Shown here piece by piece: positions 29,960 through 40,233 of a stretch of 64,000 nt of DNA. Within the stretch, counting starts at the first letter, position 1. Every line of letters begins with the position of its first letter. The position numbers and the translations under genes are program-made. The notes under the pieces were generated by a model that had not been told where the DNA came from, made no database searches, and was given only the letters and a program-made list of their open reading frames with translations. Source of the DNA: Ditibartonella apihabitans. GTDB lineage: Bacteria > Pseudomonadota > Alphaproteobacteria > Rhizobiales > Rhizobiaceae. Location of the stretch: positions 434,001 through 498,000 of the forward strand of contig NZ_CP015820.1 of assembly GCF_002007485.1 (NCBI RefSeq), in the 5' to 3' direction.

Positions 29960-31417
29960 TCAATTTGTCCGGGTTCCTTTATATATGTTCACTTTCAGAT
30001 CGCGCACTTTTTTTCGCAAGGTGTTGCGATTAAGCCCCAAAAGCTCTGCTGCTTTGATCTGGTTGCCCTTTGTTGCTGTGAGGCACGCGAGAATAAGCGG
30101 GTATTCGACTTCTTCCAAAACGCGGTGATAAAGCCCGGCAGGGGGTAATTCTTCGCCGAATGATGCAAAATATTTCTGCATATTCATTTCGACAGCTTCG
30201 GCAATTGTGACGTTATCATTAACAGAAGCCGAATTATGAGCATCATGATTTCCGGTTTCGTTTTTTAATTCTGTCTCAATAACATCAACCGCGATTTCTT
30301 CCTGCGGATAAAGAGCGGCAAGTCTGCGGACAAGATTTTCCAATTCCCTGACGTTGCCGGGCCATGAATAGCGGCGTAACAGATCAAGCCCCTCATTGCT
30401 GATATGTTTCAAAGGCAAGCCGTCATCAGTTGCCATTTTGAAGAAATGACGTACAAGATCGGGAATATCGTCGGCTCTTTCACGTAAAGCGGGAATGCGC
30501 AACGGTACAACATTAAGTCTATAAAACAGATCCTCGCGGAATTGTCCCTGATTGATAAGCTGATGCAAATCCTTGTTGGTTGCAGCAACAATTCTGACAT
30601 CGGTTTTGATCGGTGTCCGCCCACCAACGGTCATATATTCGCCCTGTTGCAGGACACGTAAGAGGCGGGTTTGCGCGTCCATGGGCATGTCGCCAATCTC
30701 GTCAAGGAACAATGTGCCGCCGTTGGCTTGTTCAAAACGCCCGCTTGAACGCGTATTGGCACCGGTAAAGGCACCTTTTTCATGACCGAATAATTCTGAT
30801 TCAATGAGATCTTTGGGAATTGCTGCCATATTGATTGCAACAAATGGTCCTTTGCGGCGTCTGCCATATTCGTGAAGTGCGCGTGCAACAAGTTCTTTTC
30901 CTGTTCCTGACTCGCCGGTAATCATCACGGTAAGGTCAGTCTGCATCATGCGGGCAAGAATACGATAGATTTCCTGCATCGCAGGTGAACGCCCGACAAG
31001 CGGCATCGTGTCGCTCGTTTCGTCAGATTTTTGTTTTTCATTTTCGGGGCGGGGTTCAACCATAGCCCGTCCGACAATATTGATCAGCTCCGACAGATCG
31101 AACGGTTTTGGCAGATAATCGTAGGCACCGGCTTCCGAAGCTTTGATTGCGGTCATAAAAGTGTTTTGTGCACTCATGACAATGACGGGAATTTCCGGAC
31201 GTGCCTTTTTGATGCGGGGTATAAGATCGAATGCGTTTTCGTCCGGCATAACGACATCGGTAATGACAAGATCCCCATCGCCATTGGCAATCCAACGCCA
31301 TAGCATTGCTGCATTCGGTGCCACCCGCACATCATAGCCGGCTCGCGAGAGCGCCTGGTTGAGAACAGTGCGGATTGCCGCGTCGTCATCGGCAACAAGT
31401 ATCATCCCTTTGGTCAT
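29960..31417 (-). CDS. ntrC: Nitrogen regulation response regulator
   Basis: 485 residues, a sigma-54 enhancer-binding protein. The receiver domain has acidic pocket residues VADDD and the phosphoacceptor aspartate in ITDVVMP. The AAA+ domain has Walker A GESGTGKE, the sigma-54-contacting GAFTGA and Walker [12 protein letters not shown] Fis-type helix-turn-helix ends the protein ([21 protein letters not shown]). It activates nitrogen-assimilation promoters when phosphorylated by NtrB. The start at 31417 overlaps the ntrB stop (ATGA); upstream in-frame codons would fuse unrelated residues. The Rhizobiales neighbours ntrY-ntrX are not found downstream, where a tRNA gene sits instead. Confidence 0.95.
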   Translation of the reverse strand: MTKGMILVADDDAAIRTVLNQALSRAGYDVRVAPNAAMLWRWIANGDGDLVITDVVMPDENAFDLIPRIKKARPEIPVIVMSAQNTFMTAIKASEAGAYDYLPKPFDLSELINIVGRAMVEPRPENEKQKSDETSDTMPLVGRSPAMQEIYRILARMMQTDLTVMITGESGTGKELVARALHEYGRRRKGPFVAINMAAIPKDLIESELFGHEKGAFTGANTRSSGRFEQANGGTLFLDEIGDMPMDAQTRLLRVLQQGEYMTVGGRTPIKTDVRIVAATNKDLHQLINQGQFREDLFYRLNVVPLRIPALRERADDIPDLVRHFFKMATDDGLPLKHISNEGLDLLRRYSWPGNVRELENLVRRLAALYPQEEIAVDVIETELKNETGNHDAHNSASVNDNVTIAEAVEMNMQKYFASFGEELPPAGLYHRVLEEVEYPLILACLTATKGNQIKAAELLGLNRNTLRKKVRDLKVNIYKGTRTN

Positions 31418-32544
31418 TGGCTTTCTCCGCTTGACTTTTGTTCTGTCTCTTCCGGCCGCCACATGGGCAAGAGAACACGGAATGTCGTCTTTCCAGGCTG
31501 TGACTCGCATTCAACGACCCCGCCATGGTCGTTCACAAGTTTTGCAACAAGCGCAAGTCCGAGGCCGGATCCATTCGGTTTACTGGTGATGAACGGGTCA
31601 AAAAGATTTTCCTGAATGTCTTTGGGAACACCCGGTCCATTATCTTCGACACAGAATTCCATAGGCAATGTGACTTTATCATGTCGCCCTTGAACGGAAA
31701 GTTTGATGCCTGGCCGATAGGAGGAGGTAAGCGTAATTGTCGGATTTTTTACATTGCCCAGCGCTTCTGTCGCGTTTTTAACAAGATTAAGGAAAATCTG
31801 GATAAGCTGGTCGCGATTGGCATAGACTGGAGGCAGTGACGGATCATATTTTTCAATAAATTTGATCTTTTTTGCAAAACCGCTTTGTGCGAGCCTTTTT
31901 ACGTGATCAAGCACTGTATGAATATTAACCGGAAAACGTTCGATAGGACGTTCATCAGAGAATACTTCCATACGGTCGACCAGAGCAACGATACGATCTG
32001 TTTCATCGGTAATCAAACGTGTGAGTTGCCTGTCGTCATCGCTGACAACACTTTCAAGAAGTTGCGCAGCACCGCGAATACCCGAAAGCGGGTTTTTTAT
32101 TTCATGGGCAAGCATTGAAGCAAGACCGGTCACCGAACGGGCAGCTCCTCTATGGGTCATCTGCCGGTCGAGCTTTTCGGCCATGGATTTTTCCTGAAAC
32201 AACACAACGACACTTCCCGGTATTTCCGGTAGTGGTTGAACAAAAATATCGACGAGCTTGTCATAACCAAGTTTCGGCGATGATAAATCGACATGATATT
32301 CATTGACCGGTTTGGGTTTTTCTCTGACCTGATTGATGAGCGAGAGGAGAGGGCTACCAAAGGGTAAAAATGTTTCGAGTCTGTTTCGTGCCAATACAGA
32401 AGAACTAGCCTTGAAGAATTGTTCGGCATCGGCATTGGCATAGGCGATGCTATTATCCTTGTCGACAAGGATAACCGGATGGCGGACAGCATCAAGCACC
32501 AGTCTTGCAAGATTTTGTTCGGAATTTTTTACTTTTTGTTGCAT
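31414..32544 (-). CDS. ntrB: Nitrogen regulation sensor histidine kinase
   Basis: 376 residues, soluble, as is usual for NtrB. An N-terminal PAS domain (about residues 10-120) is followed by the dimerisation/phosphoacceptor helix with His in [19 protein letters not shown]. The HATPase domain has the N box [14 protein letters not shown]1 VEDNGPGVP and G2 GSGLGLAL. It phosphorylates NtrC under nitrogen limitation and is controlled by PII proteins. It starts 2 bases after the dusB stop, so the three genes form one operon. Confidence 0.95.
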   Translation of the reverse strand: MQQKVKNSEQNLARLVLDAVRHPVILVDKDNSIAYANADAEQFFKASSSVLARNRLETFLPFGSPLLSLINQVREKPKPVNEYHVDLSSPKLGYDKLVDIFVQPLPEIPGSVVVLFQEKSMAEKLDRQMTHRGAARSVTGLASMLAHEIKNPLSGIRGAAQLLESVVSDDDRQLTRLITDETDRIVALVDRMEVFSDERPIERFPVNIHTVLDHVKRLAQSGFAKKIKFIEKYDPSLPPVYANRDQLIQIFLNLVKNATEALGNVKNPTITLTSSYRPGIKLSVQGRHDKVTLPMEFCVEDNGPGVPKDIQENLFDPFITSKPNGSGLGLALVAKLVNDHGGVVECESQPGKTTFRVLLPMWRPEETEQKSSGESQ

Positions 32545-32546
32545 CG

Positions 32547-33533
32547 TCAGGCTGCCTTTTCCGGATTACCCAAATCTCTCGAAAATATTGAATTCAACAA
32601 TGTCAAAACGTGTTCCGGCTTGCGTGCGGTCACGAGATCCTGCCGTTCTTCGCTGCTATAGAAGCCCTTGGCGTGTTTGTTCAAATACCAGTCAAGATGT
32701 TTTCGGGCGTGACGCACGCCGGTATTTTCGCCATAGTAATCGAGCATTGCGCGATAATGGTCGCAAATATAATGGCCGAGATTCTGGCAGAAGGGGTGGC
32801 CTGCGATCTCTCCAGCCAACCACGGTGCACCATAGCATGCGCGCCCGATCATAACCGCATCGGCTCCAGAACGACGCAGGCATTCTTCCGCTTCCTTAAG
32901 ATTGCCAATATCGCCATTTGCTACCATTGGAATTGAAATGACATCGCGAACTTTTTTCAAAGCATCCCAATCGGCTTGACCGTTGTAAAATTGCATTCTT
33001 GTGCGGCCATGCACGGTAATCATGGCAATACCGGCTTCTTCAGCCTTTTTTGCAAGTTCCGGTGCGTTGATCGTTGTTTCGTCCCAACCAAGCCTCATTT
33101 TAAGAGAAACGGGAATTTTTGCTACCTTTAAAACCGCTTCGATCAAGGACATAGCAAGTTTCAAGTCGCGCATAAGGGCAGCACCGGAATATCCGCCGAT
33201 AACCTTTTTGGCAGGACACCCCATATTGATATCAATCATATCGGCATGGTTATCCTGAACAATTTCGGTTGCTCTTGCCATCCATTCCGGTTCGCGACCG
33301 GCTAGTTGCACCACATGTTGTGGAAGACCCTTGCCATTTATGCGCATTTGGCTTTCAACCGCGCCGGAACATAATTCCGCACTTGCCACCATTTCCGAAA
33401 CCACCATGCCGGCACCGGCGCTCCAACTTCTTTGGCGAAACGGTAAATCGCTCACACCGGACATAGGAGCAAGAAAAACACGGTTTCTAAACTCGATATT
33501 GCCAACTTTGAGAGGTGTGGAAAGAAAGGTCAA
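32547..33533 (-). CDS. dusB: tRNA-dihydrouridine synthase (DusB/NifR3)
   Basis: 328 residues, a flavin-dependent enzyme that reduces uridine in the tRNA D-loop. It has the FMN-barrel start [19 protein letters not shown], the catalytic cysteine in [11 protein letters not shown], and the phosphate-binding [10 protein letters not shown] and [16 protein letters not shown] segments. dusB upstream of ntrB-ntrC is the established arrangement in Rhizobiales, where the gene was named nifR3. This is the best taxonomic marker in the window. Confidence 0.94.
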   Translation of the reverse strand: MTFLSTPLKVGNIEFRNRVFLAPMSGVSDLPFRQRSWSAGAGMVVSEMVASAELCSGAVESQMRINGKGLPQHVVQLAGREPEWMARATEIVQDNHADMIDINMGCPAKKVIGGYSGAALMRDLKLAMSLIEAVLKVAKIPVSLKMRLGWDETTINAPELAKKAEEAGIAMITVHGRTRMQFYNGQADWDALKKVRDVISIPMVANGDIGNLKEAEECLRRSGADAVMIGRACYGAPWLAGEIAGHPFCQNLGHYICDHYRAMLDYYGENTGVRHARKHLDWYLNKHAKGFYSSEERQDLVTARKPEHVLTLLNSIFSRDLGNPEKAA

Positions 33534-33802
33534 TCACTTATGCCTTTTTGTTGTGCAATTTTAAAAACGCCTAATATTTTACCATTTTATGAATAAAAGG
33601 CAATGCTATGAGGATAACTTTCGCTGTAAAAATCGACTTTTATCTATAGAAAATAATGACATGAAAAAACGGGGTAATAAATATAAATTGAAATGCGCAA
33701 ACGAATTGGACATTGTAAAATGATAAAAGCTTATTGAAAAAATGGAAAAGCTGTATCAATTTTGGGCTATAAGACCGCAATATTTTTGAAGGGATAGAGA
33801 TT

Positions 33803-34405
33803 ATGAAATTGTATTTTGCTCCTGGTGCTTGTTCACTCTCTCCACATATCGTAGCGCTGGAAGTCGGAATTCCGGTCAAACTTGAAAAGGTTGATTTGGC
33901 CAAAAAGAAAACGGCAAGTGGCAAAGATTATCTGACGGTTACGAAAAAAGGCTATGTTCCGGCACTGGAACTTGATGACGGCCGCGTTATTACAGAAGGT
34001 ACTGCTATTGTTCAATATCTGGCCGATCTCAAGCCTGAAAAGAATTTGGCCGAAAAACCGGGTACTTACGAGCGGGCAAAAGTACAGGAATGGCTGAATT
34101 ATATTGCGACCGAACTTCACAAAGGTTTTGGACCGCTTTTTCATCCCGGTTCAGAGGAAGAAAAAAAGGCTGCCAAAGCAAAGCTTATCGAACGGTTGGT
34201 ATATGCTGAAAAACAGCTTGAAAATTCCCAGTTTATTGCAGGCGATCATTTCACTGTTGCCGATGCCTATCTTTTCACAATCCTGACATGGTGCAAGTTT
34301 GTGGGGATTGATCTTCTCGATATGCCGGCCTTGTCGTCTTATATGGAAAAGATCAATAATCGCGATAGCGTCAAAAAGGCTTTTGCCGACGAAAAGGCAG
34401 CCTGA
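33803..34405 (+). CDS. Glutathione S-transferase, beta-class-like
   Basis: 200 residues, full length for bacterial GSTs. The N-terminal thioredoxin fold begins MKLYFAPGACSLSPHI, where Cys10 is the beta-class cysteine position. It continues with GYVPALELDDG and the glutathione-contacting TEGTAIVQYLAD. The all-helical C-terminal domain includes the conserved N-capping box FTVADAYLFTIL. It conjugates or reduces electrophiles with glutathione in the cytoplasm. The gene is monocistronic, with GAAGGGATAGAG upstream and a hairpin about 100 bp downstream. Confidence 0.93.
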   Translation: MKLYFAPGACSLSPHIVALEVGIPVKLEKVDLAKKKTASGKDYLTVTKKGYVPALELDDGRVITEGTAIVQYLADLKPEKNLAEKPGTYERAKVQEWLNYIATELHKGFGPLFHPGSEEEKKAAKAKLIERLVYAEKQLENSQFIAGDHFTVADAYLFTILTWCKFVGIDLLDMPALSSYMEKINNRDSVKKAFADEKAA

Positions 34406-34874
34406 AACACGATTAAAATATGCGGGTAATAATCGCAAAAGCGAATAAATATTCCGCGCAACTTATTGCAAGAGTTTTCATTATTCAATAGTTTTCAAGG
34501 GGAAGAGAAGCCTGCTTTTGACTGAATGTCTGGCAGGCTTTTCATTTGGCAGATTTGCCCTTTCCATAATATCCTGTTTCATAAGAAATTTACGGAATGC
34601 CGAACATGCACGTTCGTCCGATTTTAATAATTATTGAAAGACGGTATTATTGCTTAATTGCTGTTGCTCTGCCTTCAGCACTGGATGAGGCAGTTCCGGT
34701 TCAGCAATGGGGACGAGTTATAAGGTTTTCACGTATTAGGACATTTCGTTAGGACACTCTTCGGCTGTCTGTTGCCAATATCTCTGCAGACAATGATGAA
34801 TGAGTGATTTTTCCGGTATGAAATGAAGTTTCCTCTTGAACTCGGAGTCTTTCCCGTTATATTGCAGCCTCGCT
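34406..34874. other. Intergenic region between GST and tRNA-Ser
   Basis: Contains the hairpin at 34508-34540 and the tRNA promoter. ORFs running over the tRNA on the opposite strand are not real genes. Confidence 0.5.
34508..34540 (+). terminator. Probable intrinsic terminator of GST gene
   Basis: AAGCCTGC and GCAGGCTT form a perfect 8-bp stem with a 17-nt loop, running into TTTTC. It lies about 100 bases after the GST stop. Confidence 0.6.
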
Positions 34875-34964
34875 GGAGAGGTGGCCGAGTGGTTGAAGGC
34901 GCACGCCTGGAACGCGTGTATACGGGCAACCGTATCAAGGGTTCGAATCCCTTTCTCTCCGCCA
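34875..34964 (+). tRNA. tRNA-Ser (anticodon GGA)
   Basis: A 90-base class II tRNA. The acceptor GGAGAGG pairs with CTTTCTCC-type 3' bases. The anticodon loop CTGGAAC gives GGA. A long variable arm and the T loop GGTTCGAATCC are present, and the 3' end is GCCA with CCA encoded. It forms the left border of the accessory stretch that ends near a recombinase fragment at 46.9 kb, so it is a plausible integration site. Confidence 0.95.
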
Positions 34965-35561
34965 TTAAGACACAATGATCTTACCGTGGTCTTTTTACCC
35001 CATTTAATACAACAAGATTTCAAAGAGCTCGATTCTATCTTTCTCTTCCATTGATTTATCTGATTGGGGTGAAGTTGACGGGAAGCAGAAATCTGCTGGA
35101 TTGTCTTGTCTAGATGCAAGGTTCCCAAAGCTATCTTGGCCTAAAAAGAACTCCTGCAACGGCATCTATTTTCATTCTTTATATGAACGACACTTCAATA
35201 TATAGTCCAGTTTTATAGGATCACTTCAGGAAAAATAAATGTCCGAAAGGGTTGGTAAAATATATAATTCATGTAAAAATAGTATTTTTATACGATATTA
35301 AAAAATTGTGTTTTATAATTTTATAATTAAATTATTTGAAATCTATTCTATGGGTTAAAAAAGTAAAAATAAATTTTAACTTATAAATTATTTATTATAA
35401 TGAAATTGTATTTTAATTTTTATTTTTTTAAATAAAATTTATTTTTACAATGAGAACAACACCGTTTAAATTGACGCTTGTATAAACGTCGCTACTCTGA
35501 CGTTTAACGACAAGTTGGAATTAGTCTGACAATATCATTTATAACGAAAAGGGGAATTGGG
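34965..35561. other. AT-rich leader region before the HMG-CoA reductase operon
   Basis: No gene. From about 35260 to 35450 the sequence is almost entirely A and T. The promoter and a palindromic operator candidate (35483-35506) for the following operon lie in the last 100 bases. Confidence 0.5.
35483..35506. promoter_or_regulatory. Operator-like inverted repeat before the lipid-type cluster
   Basis: TAAACGTC and GACGTTTA are perfect 8-bp arms with an 8-bp spacer, 56-79 bp upstream of the first gene. The size suits a dimeric repressor or activator site. No regulator gene lies inside the cluster, so the controlling protein would be encoded elsewhere. Confidence 0.45.
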
Positions 35562-36857
35562 ATGGGAATATCAAATCGCGCTAAAAATTTTTTAGATGCG
35601 TTGCGAGAAAAGTTTACAATTGACGATGCAAAAGAACATTTGAGCCCAAAATACGAGAATATCCCGATAACTTTACGCACAGTTACGCGCAGCTCTCCTT
35701 CTATTATCGAACGTATTTGGAGACAGCTTTTAAAAATGGGGGTAACAGCAGAAGCCAAAACAGAACTGGCTGACCCGTTTACAGTCCAGTCTGCTGAAAA
35801 TTACCAAGCCAATATTGAAAATATGATAGGGACAGTCAAAATACCGGTTGGTGTTATTGGACCATTACGCGTGAATGGACTTCATGCCAACGGTGATTAT
35901 CTGATCCCGTTGGCAACGACAGAAGCAGCTCTTGTTGCTTCCTATAACCGTGGTGCAAAAGCTGTTAATAAAGCAGGTGGAGTAACAGTTACAACATTAG
36001 CAAATACAGTTTTGCGAAGTCCGGTTTTCCGGTTTGAAAATATATTACAATCAGGTCTTTTTATCGAGTGGCTTACGCGCCAGGAAGAAGAGCTGATAAA
36101 AGCGGCACAATCAACAACATCGCATGGAAAATTGATCGCATTAACCCCGATGATCGATGCTGAACTGGTTTATATTCTTTGCGGTTTTTCAACGGGTGAT
36201 GCTTCCGGACAAAATATGGTAACATTTGCAAGTGAAGCAATGTGCCAATACATTTTGGAACATTGTCCCATAAAGCCGATTTCCTGGTTTTTGGAAGGCA
36301 ACCTTTCCGGAGATAAAAAGGCGAGTTTTTTATCTGTGATGAAAGGACGTGGGCGCAAGGCAACGGCACAGGTCGAGTTATCCCATACAATCGTAGAAAG
36401 TGTTTTGGGCGTTAGTGTCGAGCAGTTTCTTGAATATGTTCGCATCGCCAATCTTGGTGCTTTAATGGCAGGCCAGATCGGTGCTCAAGCCCATTATGCA
36501 AATGGTCTCGCGGCACTTTTTTTGGCAACAGGACAAGATGTCGCCTGTGTTTCTGAAACATCAATCGGTTTTACGCGTGCGGAAGAAACAGAAAATGGTT
36601 TAAAGTTTACTGTTACACTTCCTAATTTGATCGTTGGAACTGTTGGCGGAGGTACCGGCTTACCAAGCCAAAAAGCAGGCCTCGAGCTCATGGGATTAAA
36701 AGGGAGCGGGCATGCAAACGCCTTTGCAGAAGTTGCAGCGGGTCTTATCCTCTGTGGTGAATTATCCTTGACAGCTGCCGTTGCCGGTGGCCAATTCGGT
36801 ATGGCGCATATGAGACTGGCACGAGGAAGAAAAACAAATGCCTCCACTAGAAGCTGA
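35562..36857 (+). CDS. Class I hydroxymethylglutaryl-CoA reductase
   Basis: 431 residues, resembling eukaryotic/archaeal class I rather than common bacterial class II HMG-CoA reductase. It aligns by eye to the class I motifs: ENMIGTVKIPVGVIGPLRV (86-104), LATTEAALVASYNRG with Glu121, DASGQNM (213-219), GDKKASF with Lys252, GQD with Asp326, GTVGGGTGLPSQ (359-370) and AHM with His416. The Glu-Lys-Asp-His catalytic set is complete, so reduction of a CoA thioester with NAD(P)H is likely. Known members make mevalonate. Most alphaproteobacteria use the MEP isoprenoid route, and no other mevalonate gene is visible here, so the true product may differ. It is the first gene of a seven-gene operon and overlaps the next gene by 20 bp. 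Confidence 0.88.
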   Translation: MGISNRAKNFLDALREKFTIDDAKEHLSPKYENIPITLRTVTRSSPSIIERIWRQLLKMGVTAEAKTELADPFTVQSAENYQANIENMIGTVKIPVGVIGPLRVNGLHANGDYLIPLATTEAALVASYNRGAKAVNKAGGVTVTTLANTVLRSPVFRFENILQSGLFIEWLTRQEEELIKAAQSTTSHGKLIALTPMIDAELVYILCGFSTGDASGQNMVTFASEAMCQYILEHCPIKPISWFLEGNLSGDKKASFLSVMKGRGRKATAQVELSHTIVESVLGVSVEQFLEYVRIANLGALMAGQIGAQAHYANGLAALFLATGQDVACVSETSIGFTRAEETENGLKFTVTLPNLIVGTVGGGTGLPSQKAGLELMGLKGSGHANAFAEVAAGLILCGELSLTAAVAGGQFGMAHMRLARGRKTNASTRS

Positions 36858-37767
36858 AACTCAAGGTTTGTTAAAACGCTTGTGGATCTATCAAAGCGAG
36901 CGTTTTCCCGTTATTAAAACAGCTATTTTGCTGGTTGTTTTTTCCGCCTCATCAGTAACGGCCTCGGCACAATTGGCCGGGCGGTCGCTGCCTCCTTTTA
37001 CTGCATATTTGACAGCTTTTATTCTGGTCTTTTTCTTTTTCTGGCAACTCCGCGCAGCCGATGAATACAAAGATAACGAAACAGATACACGCTACCGGCC
37101 GGAACGTCCTATACCTCGAGGACTCGTTTCCTTAAAGCTTATAATCATTTTGGGATTTTTATCCATGATCATAAGTGTGCTGGTAGCATATATTTATCTG
37201 CCATCTTTGCTATTTCTGGTTTTTATTGTCTGGTGCTGGATGGGATTAATGACGGCGGAATTTTTTGCCCCCCATGCCCTCCATGCTTCCCCGCTTTTAT
37301 TACTTGTAACGCATATGCTGGTTATGCCCTTGATTGATATGGTTTTAACCGCATGTGAATGGCTTCCTCATGGAACATCAATGCCGACAGGCTTATGGAC
37401 TTTTCTGTTACTTAGTTTGGCAAATGGTTGTATTTTCGAGTTTTCACGCAAAATATGGGCACCCGTGAATGAGCGCGAAGGCGTTGAAACTTATAGTTCT
37501 GCTTGGGGCATTCCTTTTTCATTAGCAGCACTTTTAGGGGTTTTAGCACTTGCTTACGCTGCGTTATTAGGCCTTTCACTTTATCACAACCTGCTTTTCC
37601 CCTTTGCCGTGGTGGGCTTTTTGGCTGCACTGCCTTTTTTATACCAGATATGGGCGTTCTCACGTGCACCCACCCCGCATAGACAAAAAGCACTTGATAA
37701 CAGTTCGGGGTTATGGGTTATCTCATGCTATCTTCTGGCCGCATTATTGCCTTTTCTGAAAGGATAG
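36838..37767 (+). CDS. UbiA-like membrane prenyltransferase
   Basis: 309 residues with about nine membrane helices. The first acidic motif of UbiA enzymes appears as RAADEYKDNETD (72-83), then RPERPIPRG (88-95). The second lies in the loop EFSRKIWAPVNEREGVETYS (201-220). The order and spacing fit the UbiA superfamily, whose members transfer isoprenyl or other diphosphate-activated groups to an acceptor. The motifs are not the classical NDxxDxxxD, so the substrate may be unusual. It overlaps the HMG-CoA reductase gene and is 3 bp from the next gene. Confidence 0.78.
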   Translation: MPPLEAETQGLLKRLWIYQSERFPVIKTAILLVVFSASSVTASAQLAGRSLPPFTAYLTAFILVFFFFWQLRAADEYKDNETDTRYRPERPIPRGLVSLKLIIILGFLSMIISVLVAYIYLPSLLFLVFIVWCWMGLMTAEFFAPHALHASPLLLLVTHMLVMPLIDMVLTACEWLPHGTSMPTGLWTFLLLSLANGCIFEFSRKIWAPVNEREGVETYSSAWGIPFSLAALLGVLALAYAALLGLSLYHNLLFPFAVVGFLAALPFLYQIWAFSRAPTPHRQKALDNSSGLWVISCYLLAALLPFLKG

Positions 37768-37770
37768 AAC

Positions 37771-40233
37771 ATGGTTCTTGATGAAGACCAAGCTTTCAAT
37801 GAAAGTGTCAATATTGTTGGCGGGAAAGCCTACGCTTTGGCTGCTGCAAGAAAAGCCGGAGCGCCGGTTCCGGATTTTTTTGTCGTAACATCTGAATGCG
37901 CCAATAAAAACGGTACATTGAAAGCCAGTTTCAAGCCCGATATTCTCATGCAAATCAAACGCTTAAGTAAAAACAAGACAGACCGTTTTGCTGTCCGCTC
38001 TTCCGCAGTTTCCGAAGATAGTTTACAAGCTTCCCATGCGGGACAGTTTCTAACCCTTCTTGAGCAAAAACCTGATACAATTTTAAGCGCAATTGAAGCT
38101 GTTTTTAAATCGGGCCTTGCTGCTCATGTTAAAGAATATCGATCACAACGAGGGCTTGGCGGCAGTGAACTGCCTTGTGTCGTTATTCAACGTCAAATAG
38201 AAGCCCGGGCATCCGGCGTTGCCTTTAGTGCCGATCCTGTCAGTGGACGGCGCGACAGAATTGTTATTTCGGCTGTTAATGGCTTGGGGGAAAGTCTTGT
38301 TTCCGGTGAAGAAGATGGTGAAAATTGGCTTCTTGGAAAAGTAACAAATGATATTTATGCTCGCCCTCTAAATGCAAGCGTATTAAACGAAGAAGAAGTA
38401 AAAAAAATTGCTGCCCTTTGCCTCTCTGCCGAAAATCGCAAACAAGCTGCTCAGGACATTGAATGGACGATTGATAAATCCGGTAAAGTTTGGCACTTGC
38501 AAGATCGCCCGATAACATCACCTTTATTGGCAAAAGGCCATGGTGAAACACTTTTAACGGTTCTTGATAATTCCAATATTGTTGAAAGTTATCCCGGTTT
38601 TGTATCTCCTTTAACTTTTAGTTTTGCCTCGCAAGCCTATGATCGAGTGTATCGTGCCTTTCTTGCAATGGTTGGCACAGACCAACAAACAATAAGCAAC
38701 GCACGATCAATGTTGTCCAATATGTTGGTATGCTATGACGGGCGAATGTATTATAACCTTGGCAATTGGTATCGCCTTCTTTCTTTTCTTCCTTTCTTCT
38801 CGAAAAATCGCAGTAATATGGAATCGATGATGGGGGTATCATCCCCTATTCCGGAAGAAGCCATAAGTGATGTTAAAGCGCCATCGTTTTTTGCGTTAAT
38901 ACGCATGATTGTCTCTTTGAGTGCCCGTTCATTGTTTTTCCCACACATGCGGAAAAACTTCTATAAAAGAATGAAAAAAGCGCTGCGCGATGACGACCCC
39001 ACCTATAATTTGGATACAATGTCTTTGTCGGAGCTTGGCAAAGAATATCGACGTCTTGAATCTGCCCTTCTTGATCGTTGGGATGCCCCGATTCTGAACG
39101 ATGTTTTATGCATGATGGCCTATGGCGGCTCACGCAAATATCTTCAGCGTCATGCCGGTCAAGACGGAATACGGCTCCATAATGATGTCATGATCGGCCA
39201 AGGCGATATTATCTCGGCAGAACCGGCAAAACTTATTCGTGAGGCTGGCGACATTTTAAAAACCAGCTCTGATGATTTAAAAAAAGCTGTTGCCGACTTT
39301 GATATTGAAAAGGTTTATCAAGACCAAGCACTTGGAAATAAAATCAAGGATTATATCAAACGTTTCGGTGACCGACGTGTTGGTGAACTAAAGCTGGAGT
39401 CTCCAACTCTTGACGAGGATCCAACGCCGCTTTTATCGGCTATTTATGCAGCCTCTATGCGTGCTGACGACAAACAGCAACAAGCCGCATCTTCTATCAA
39501 TCTTGATACTTTGTTTGCGCATAAACCTATTCGTAAGCAAATCGCTTCATTAATGTTGAAATATGCCAAGGCGCGGGTCAAAGACAGAGAGAATTTACGG
39601 TTTGAACGTACCCGTATTTTTGCCCGCGCCCGGCGCATATTTTTGCGTATAGGGCAAGAATTCGAGGCGAATGCACGTCTTGACAATGCAAAGGATATTT
39701 TTTTCCTGGATGTTTCTGAAATTCTTGGCTCTATCGAAGGCTTTGCCACAAGCCACAATCTGAAAGGGCTTGTTCATTTGCGAAAAACTGAACAAGCAGA
39801 TTATGAAACGCGGACTGATCCGGGGGAGCGTATTTTATTGCGTGGTGGTGTCGGAGATAAAGCAGCACGACTTATGGATAATATAGTCCATGGCTCCGAA
39901 CGTAAAAATGAAACCGAGCGTCGTGGACTTGCTTGCGGTTCCGGAAAAGTTAAAGCGCGTGTTCGTGTTGTTCGTGACCCGCTTGTGACCCCTCTCGAAC
40001 TTGGTGAGGTTCTCGTTGCCCGCAATACGGACCCCGGCTGGATTTCACATTTCGTCAATGCATCAGCTGTTGTCGTGGAACGTGGCTCTATCCTTTCCCA
40101 CTCGGCTATTGTTTCACGGGAGCTTGGTATACCTTGTGTGGTTGGTGTCAAAGGCGCATGCTCATGGCTGAAGGATGGGGACCTTGTCGAAGTTGATGGG
40201 GGTGAAGGAATTGTCAGAAAATGCGATAAGTGA
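37771..40233 (+). CDS. ATP dikinase-type phosphotransferase (rifampin-phosphotransferase-like architecture)
   Basis: 820 residues. The N-terminal ATP-grasp domain of the PEP synthase / pyruvate phosphate dikinase family is clear: NIVGGKAYALAAA, FAVRSSAVSEDS, GVAFSADPVSGRRD and DIEWTID. A long helical middle (about 290-690) follows. The C-terminal mobile phosphohistidine domain reads GSILSHSAIVSRELGIPC with catalytic His777. The PEP-binding TIM barrel of true PEP synthase is absent. The ATP-grasp / helical / His-domain order matches rifampin phosphotransferase-type enzymes, which phosphorylate a small molecule with the beta phosphate of ATP. A cluster-specific lipid or alcohol substrate is inferred. 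Confidence 0.82.
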   Translation: MVLDEDQAFNESVNIVGGKAYALAAARKAGAPVPDFFVVTSECANKNGTLKASFKPDILMQIKRLSKNKTDRFAVRSSAVSEDSLQASHAGQFLTLLEQKPDTILSAIEAVFKSGLAAHVKEYRSQRGLGGSELPCVVIQRQIEARASGVAFSADPVSGRRDRIVISAVNGLGESLVSGEEDGENWLLGKVTNDIYARPLNASVLNEEEVKKIAALCLSAENRKQAAQDIEWTIDKSGKVWHLQDRPITSPLLAKGHGETLLTVLDNSNIVESYPGFVSPLTFSFASQAYDRVYRAFLAMVGTDQQTISNARSMLSNMLVCYDGRMYYNLGNWYRLLSFLPFFSKNRSNMESMMGVSSPIPEEAISDVKAPSFFALIRMIVSLSARSLFFPHMRKNFYKRMKKALRDDDPTYNLDTMSLSELGKEYRRLESALLDRWDAPILNDVLCMMAYGGSRKYLQRHAGQDGIRLHNDVMIGQGDIISAEPAKLIREAGDILKTSSDDLKKAVADFDIEKVYQDQALGNKIKDYIKRFGDRRVGELKLESPTLDEDPTPLLSAIYAASMRADDKQQQAASSINLDTLFAHKPIRKQIASLMLKYAKARVKDRENLRFERTRIFARARRIFLRIGQEFEANARLDNAKDIFFLDVSEILGSIEGFATSHNLKGLVHLRKTEQADYETRTDPGERILLRGGVGDKAARLMDNIVHGSERKNETERRGLACGSGKVKARVRVVRDPLVTPLELGEVLVARNTDPGWISHFVNASAVVVERGSILSHSAIVSRELGIPCVVGVKGACSWLKDGDLVEVDGGEGIVRKCDK

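Noticed and set aside
34736-35128. Minus-strand ORF of 130 codons across tRNA-Ser
   Set aside because: It is read through the antisense of a clear tRNA gene and shows no protein family.
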